From the NCBI GenBank assembly GCA_031216915.1, contig CM062288.1, positions 181,686,596-181,750,595 of the forward strand: a stretch of DNA of 64,000 nt. The letters run 5' to 3'. The notes beneath the pieces were generated by a model. The model saw nothing but the letters and a program-made list of their open reading frames with translations, ran no database searches and was not told the origin of the DNA. The stretch comes from Pictodentalium vernedei (lineage: Eukaryota; Mollusca; Scaphopoda; Dentaliida; Dentaliidae). The position numbers and the translations under genes are program-made. How positions within the stretch are numbered: the stretch's first letter is position 1; each line of letters starts with the position of its first letter. Positions 61,615-64,000 of the stretch are shown one piece after another.

Positions 61615-64000
61615 TAGGAACAATTTAAAATTTATTAAAAAGGTTGATTTCCTTGAGTAAAGGCAGAATAAAATGAAAATTTGTTTTTAAGAGACAAACA
61701 ATTAACAAAGAACAGTGGAACACGCCTACTTGGTTATCCCTGCATAGAATGATCATGTTAACAAAATATAAATCAAACACAAAACCATTTACTATACCTC
61801 TATCACAAATTTAACCTGTTAATTACACACAGATTATAGAGTAAATTCCAGCCAAATGAATAACAAATATTCTGATGTCGAGAAATTATTCCGACAATCA
61901 CTTTCAGTGCACAATGTTCCAGTAAGACTAAAATCATCGCCTTGTAATTGGACAAGAGCTCGCTTAGTTTCTTCTATGTTCACGGTGTCAGTGACATATG
62001 CTAACATCTGATGTCACCAAGCAAAATATTTGAAAAGATGATAACAATCAGAGCATATTCAAAGTGCAACTACCTATAAAATGGAATTTTCCCGAGGCCA
62101 GTGATCATTCTATGAATGTATACTCACAACCCACTTATAAAAAAGTCGACGTTACTCCATCTCAGTTCACATCATGAACTTGTTCATGATTTAACGAGAT
62201 GGAGTAACCTCGACCTTTATCCAAGTTACTAATTTTTTTGTTGGCCAGTGATGTAGTGGGGTACAGGTGAGGTTTATTTACTAAATCTGTTATCGTTAAA
62301 GTTACTTTTTTCATTGAAGTTGCCTTGTTTATTTCACGATATGGGTTTTGGGCTTTGGGGAGGGTCTTATTGGAAAATATATGTTATTTGCATCTCGGTT
62401 GAACATAAGCTCTGTGCTGTAAACCTCAGACCATGTTACCATCAATTCATCACAATAACTTACAAAATTGGACATAGAATTTCGATCACATCGAGATTGG
62501 GTCATGACGTGGTCAAAATTCTCAGTGTCCTTGCCTCCACACATTGCTACTGAATCTCATCTGTTGAAAAAAATACACGAGAACACTGAATCTGAGATGC
62601 TATTTGCGGTCTTAATCCTGAAGCATATTATTCACAAAATCTCGAACCACTGGTGAAGTAGTGTGTCACAATCACATTGCAGATAAGACCGCTTTTTTTC
62701 CCAACAAAGTGCTTTATTATACGACAGAAAAAATCTGGTAGTTTTAATTGGCTAAAACACTTGTCAGAAGTGTTGATATACTCCAATATTGCTGATCTAT
62801 CTTATTTTTATCGAAATCAAGTTGATATTTCACCGTTCTGTCATTGTTGTCTCTTAATAGGCAGGTAGGTTGATGTAATGATTCAAAATACCCGTTTGCG
62901 ACAAAAACTGAAATAGTATTTCTAACTTGCTCCTTCCTTTAATTTACCTGTTCCAATTTTTAAGAACTGTTCAAACATAACAATTAACTTCAACATGAAC
63001 AAATAAGTTAATGCACATTGCTTCTTATTTTCATATGTTGAAATTAAAGTTATTTTGTTACTTATGAATATGGTGTTTTTCTTCAAAATATATGTAATAA
63101 AGCAAGAAATTTGCAAACAATTTTTTCTGTCATAATAATAAAACAATAACTGACTATAGACTCTGTGACTATTACTTTTCTCGGGTTAATAATTTCTTGT
63201 ATTAACCTCAAGGAAAGTCAATAATTGTATAATATCTCCTGGTACACAGACCTCATTGAACCAGGTACTTCAAAAATTAGCATTTAATCTATCATATCTT
63301 GCTGAACTCTTTCCCATCTACAGGTTTTGAATGGTTAAATCCAACTATGTAATCTTGTGCATGAAAGAAAAGATCATAATGAAAATAAAGGGGTGAGCAA
63401 TATTAAATGTCAAATCCTCTGCATTGGCATGGAGTTTGAAACTATATTACTCAACTCTTTACTTTAATCAATTCTTCTGCTTGCTTTATACTAGAGTCTG
63501 GAATATGAAGTATAGTGACTAAAGGCATCCGTGGTAGGAAAAGAGTCAAAAGAGCTCTCTTTGTTAAGCAAAATATATAATAAGTTAAATGCTCATTTTA
63601 AATGAAATGAACTAAAGTGTTATTTACCTAGTGCACAATTATCACAAATATGTACAAAAAAATGATAAAATCTTGTTAACTGAAAATTTCTGTGAACTGA
63701 ATATTTTCCAAAGGACAAAATGGCCTCCAGTTAAATGGACAAAAAGCCATGATTGGTAGTAAACAATTTTATGAAAGCCCAAACTAACCAATTGCCACAT
63801 GTTGACCGTATCTTTAAATAACAAATAACTTTTTTTGATTTCTATTGTTGTGTTATTTTTAATATTGAAGTAGATAACCGTCTTACACTTCTTGTTAATG
63901 GACAACATGAATTTGGCACAGATTTTTTTCACATCCTAGAGATCAAACAACGGGCTGCAGAAATTGAGATAAAAATACCAATTTTAGAATTTCGACCATT
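61615..64000. other. Mostly unassigned; fold-back at 62147-62216
   Basis: 61750-61930 is a relative of 50600-50760 (AAACACAAAACCAT, ACAGATTAT, TCCGACAATCAC), so an apparent exon-like minus-strand frame near 61900-61960 is repeat-derived. A palindrome at 62147-62216 (GTCGACGTTACTCCATCTC / GAGATGGAGTAACCTCGAC) has 19-20-bp arms. No PIP4K2 exon was recognised; upstream exons are likely beyond 64000. Confidence 0.5.

Noticed and set aside
61880-61990. Exon-like minus-strand frame (TDTVNIEETKRALVQLQGDD)
   Set aside because: Not similar to the missing part of PIP4K2, and part of it matches the repeat at 50600-50760.

Overview
The window is AT-rich, intron-dominated animal nuclear DNA. Three exons on the minus strand encode the C-terminal part of a type II phosphatidylinositol-5-phosphate 4-kinase (PIP4K2): 51010-51123, 31007-31283 and 25747-25931. 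Their splice sites and codon phases fit together. The 5' exons lie beyond the right edge or were not recognised. No other host protein-coding gene could be supported. Almost everything else is mobile or tandem-repeat DNA. Several repeat types here (elements ending in a GAGCTAAAA hairpin, tRNA/SINE composites ending in CACCAATAAATAAA, arrays inside short fixed ends) resemble those of molluscs, especially bivalves. That placement is an inference from repeat style; the kinase exons alone only say metazoan.

Layout. 1-5.2 kb: about 167-bp tandem arrays in hairpin-ended elements, plus a 1.3-kb tandem duplication. 5.2-25.4 kb: a mosaic of TTAA-flanked MITEs with long central palindromes, fold-back elements, SINEs with clear target-site duplications, a long-inverted-repeat element, and elements rich in CAAGGCC. 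25.4-31.3 kb: the last two PIP4K2 exons and their 5.1-kb intron, filled with a TIR element, a MITE and two array elements. 31.6-38.6, 41.7-49.5 and 51.3-58.5 kb: three copies of a DIRS-type tyrosine-recombinase retrotransposon, all on the minus strand like the host gene. 58.9-61.6 kb: another array element. 61.6-64 kb: mostly unassigned intronic DNA.

The DIRS elements are the main coding content. Each has inverted terminal repeats (ITRs) and, near the 3' end, an internal complementary region (ICR) matching both outer termini. The order is Gag-like ORF, reverse transcriptase/RNase H ORF, tyrosine recombinase ORF. The right-most copy is nearly intact: its two 190-bp ITRs look identical and its Gag and RT-RH frames are open. 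Its recombinase frame is broken by a one-base loss just upstream of the presumed catalytic tyrosine. The left copy has a deletion that removes the RT core and a duplicated gag segment. The middle copy is decayed and carries a nested 1.77-kb array element.

Nesting gives a relative order of events. A TTAA MITE was split by DIRS copy 3. A SINE landed in the loop of a fold-back. A TTAA MITE and a SINE landed in CAAGGCC elements. An array element landed in DIRS copy 2. The least usual signals are the array elements with near-constant ends and unrelated internal repeats, a SINE family that combines tRNA or 5S rRNA heads with two different tails, and DIRS ICRs that co-vary with their own termini.
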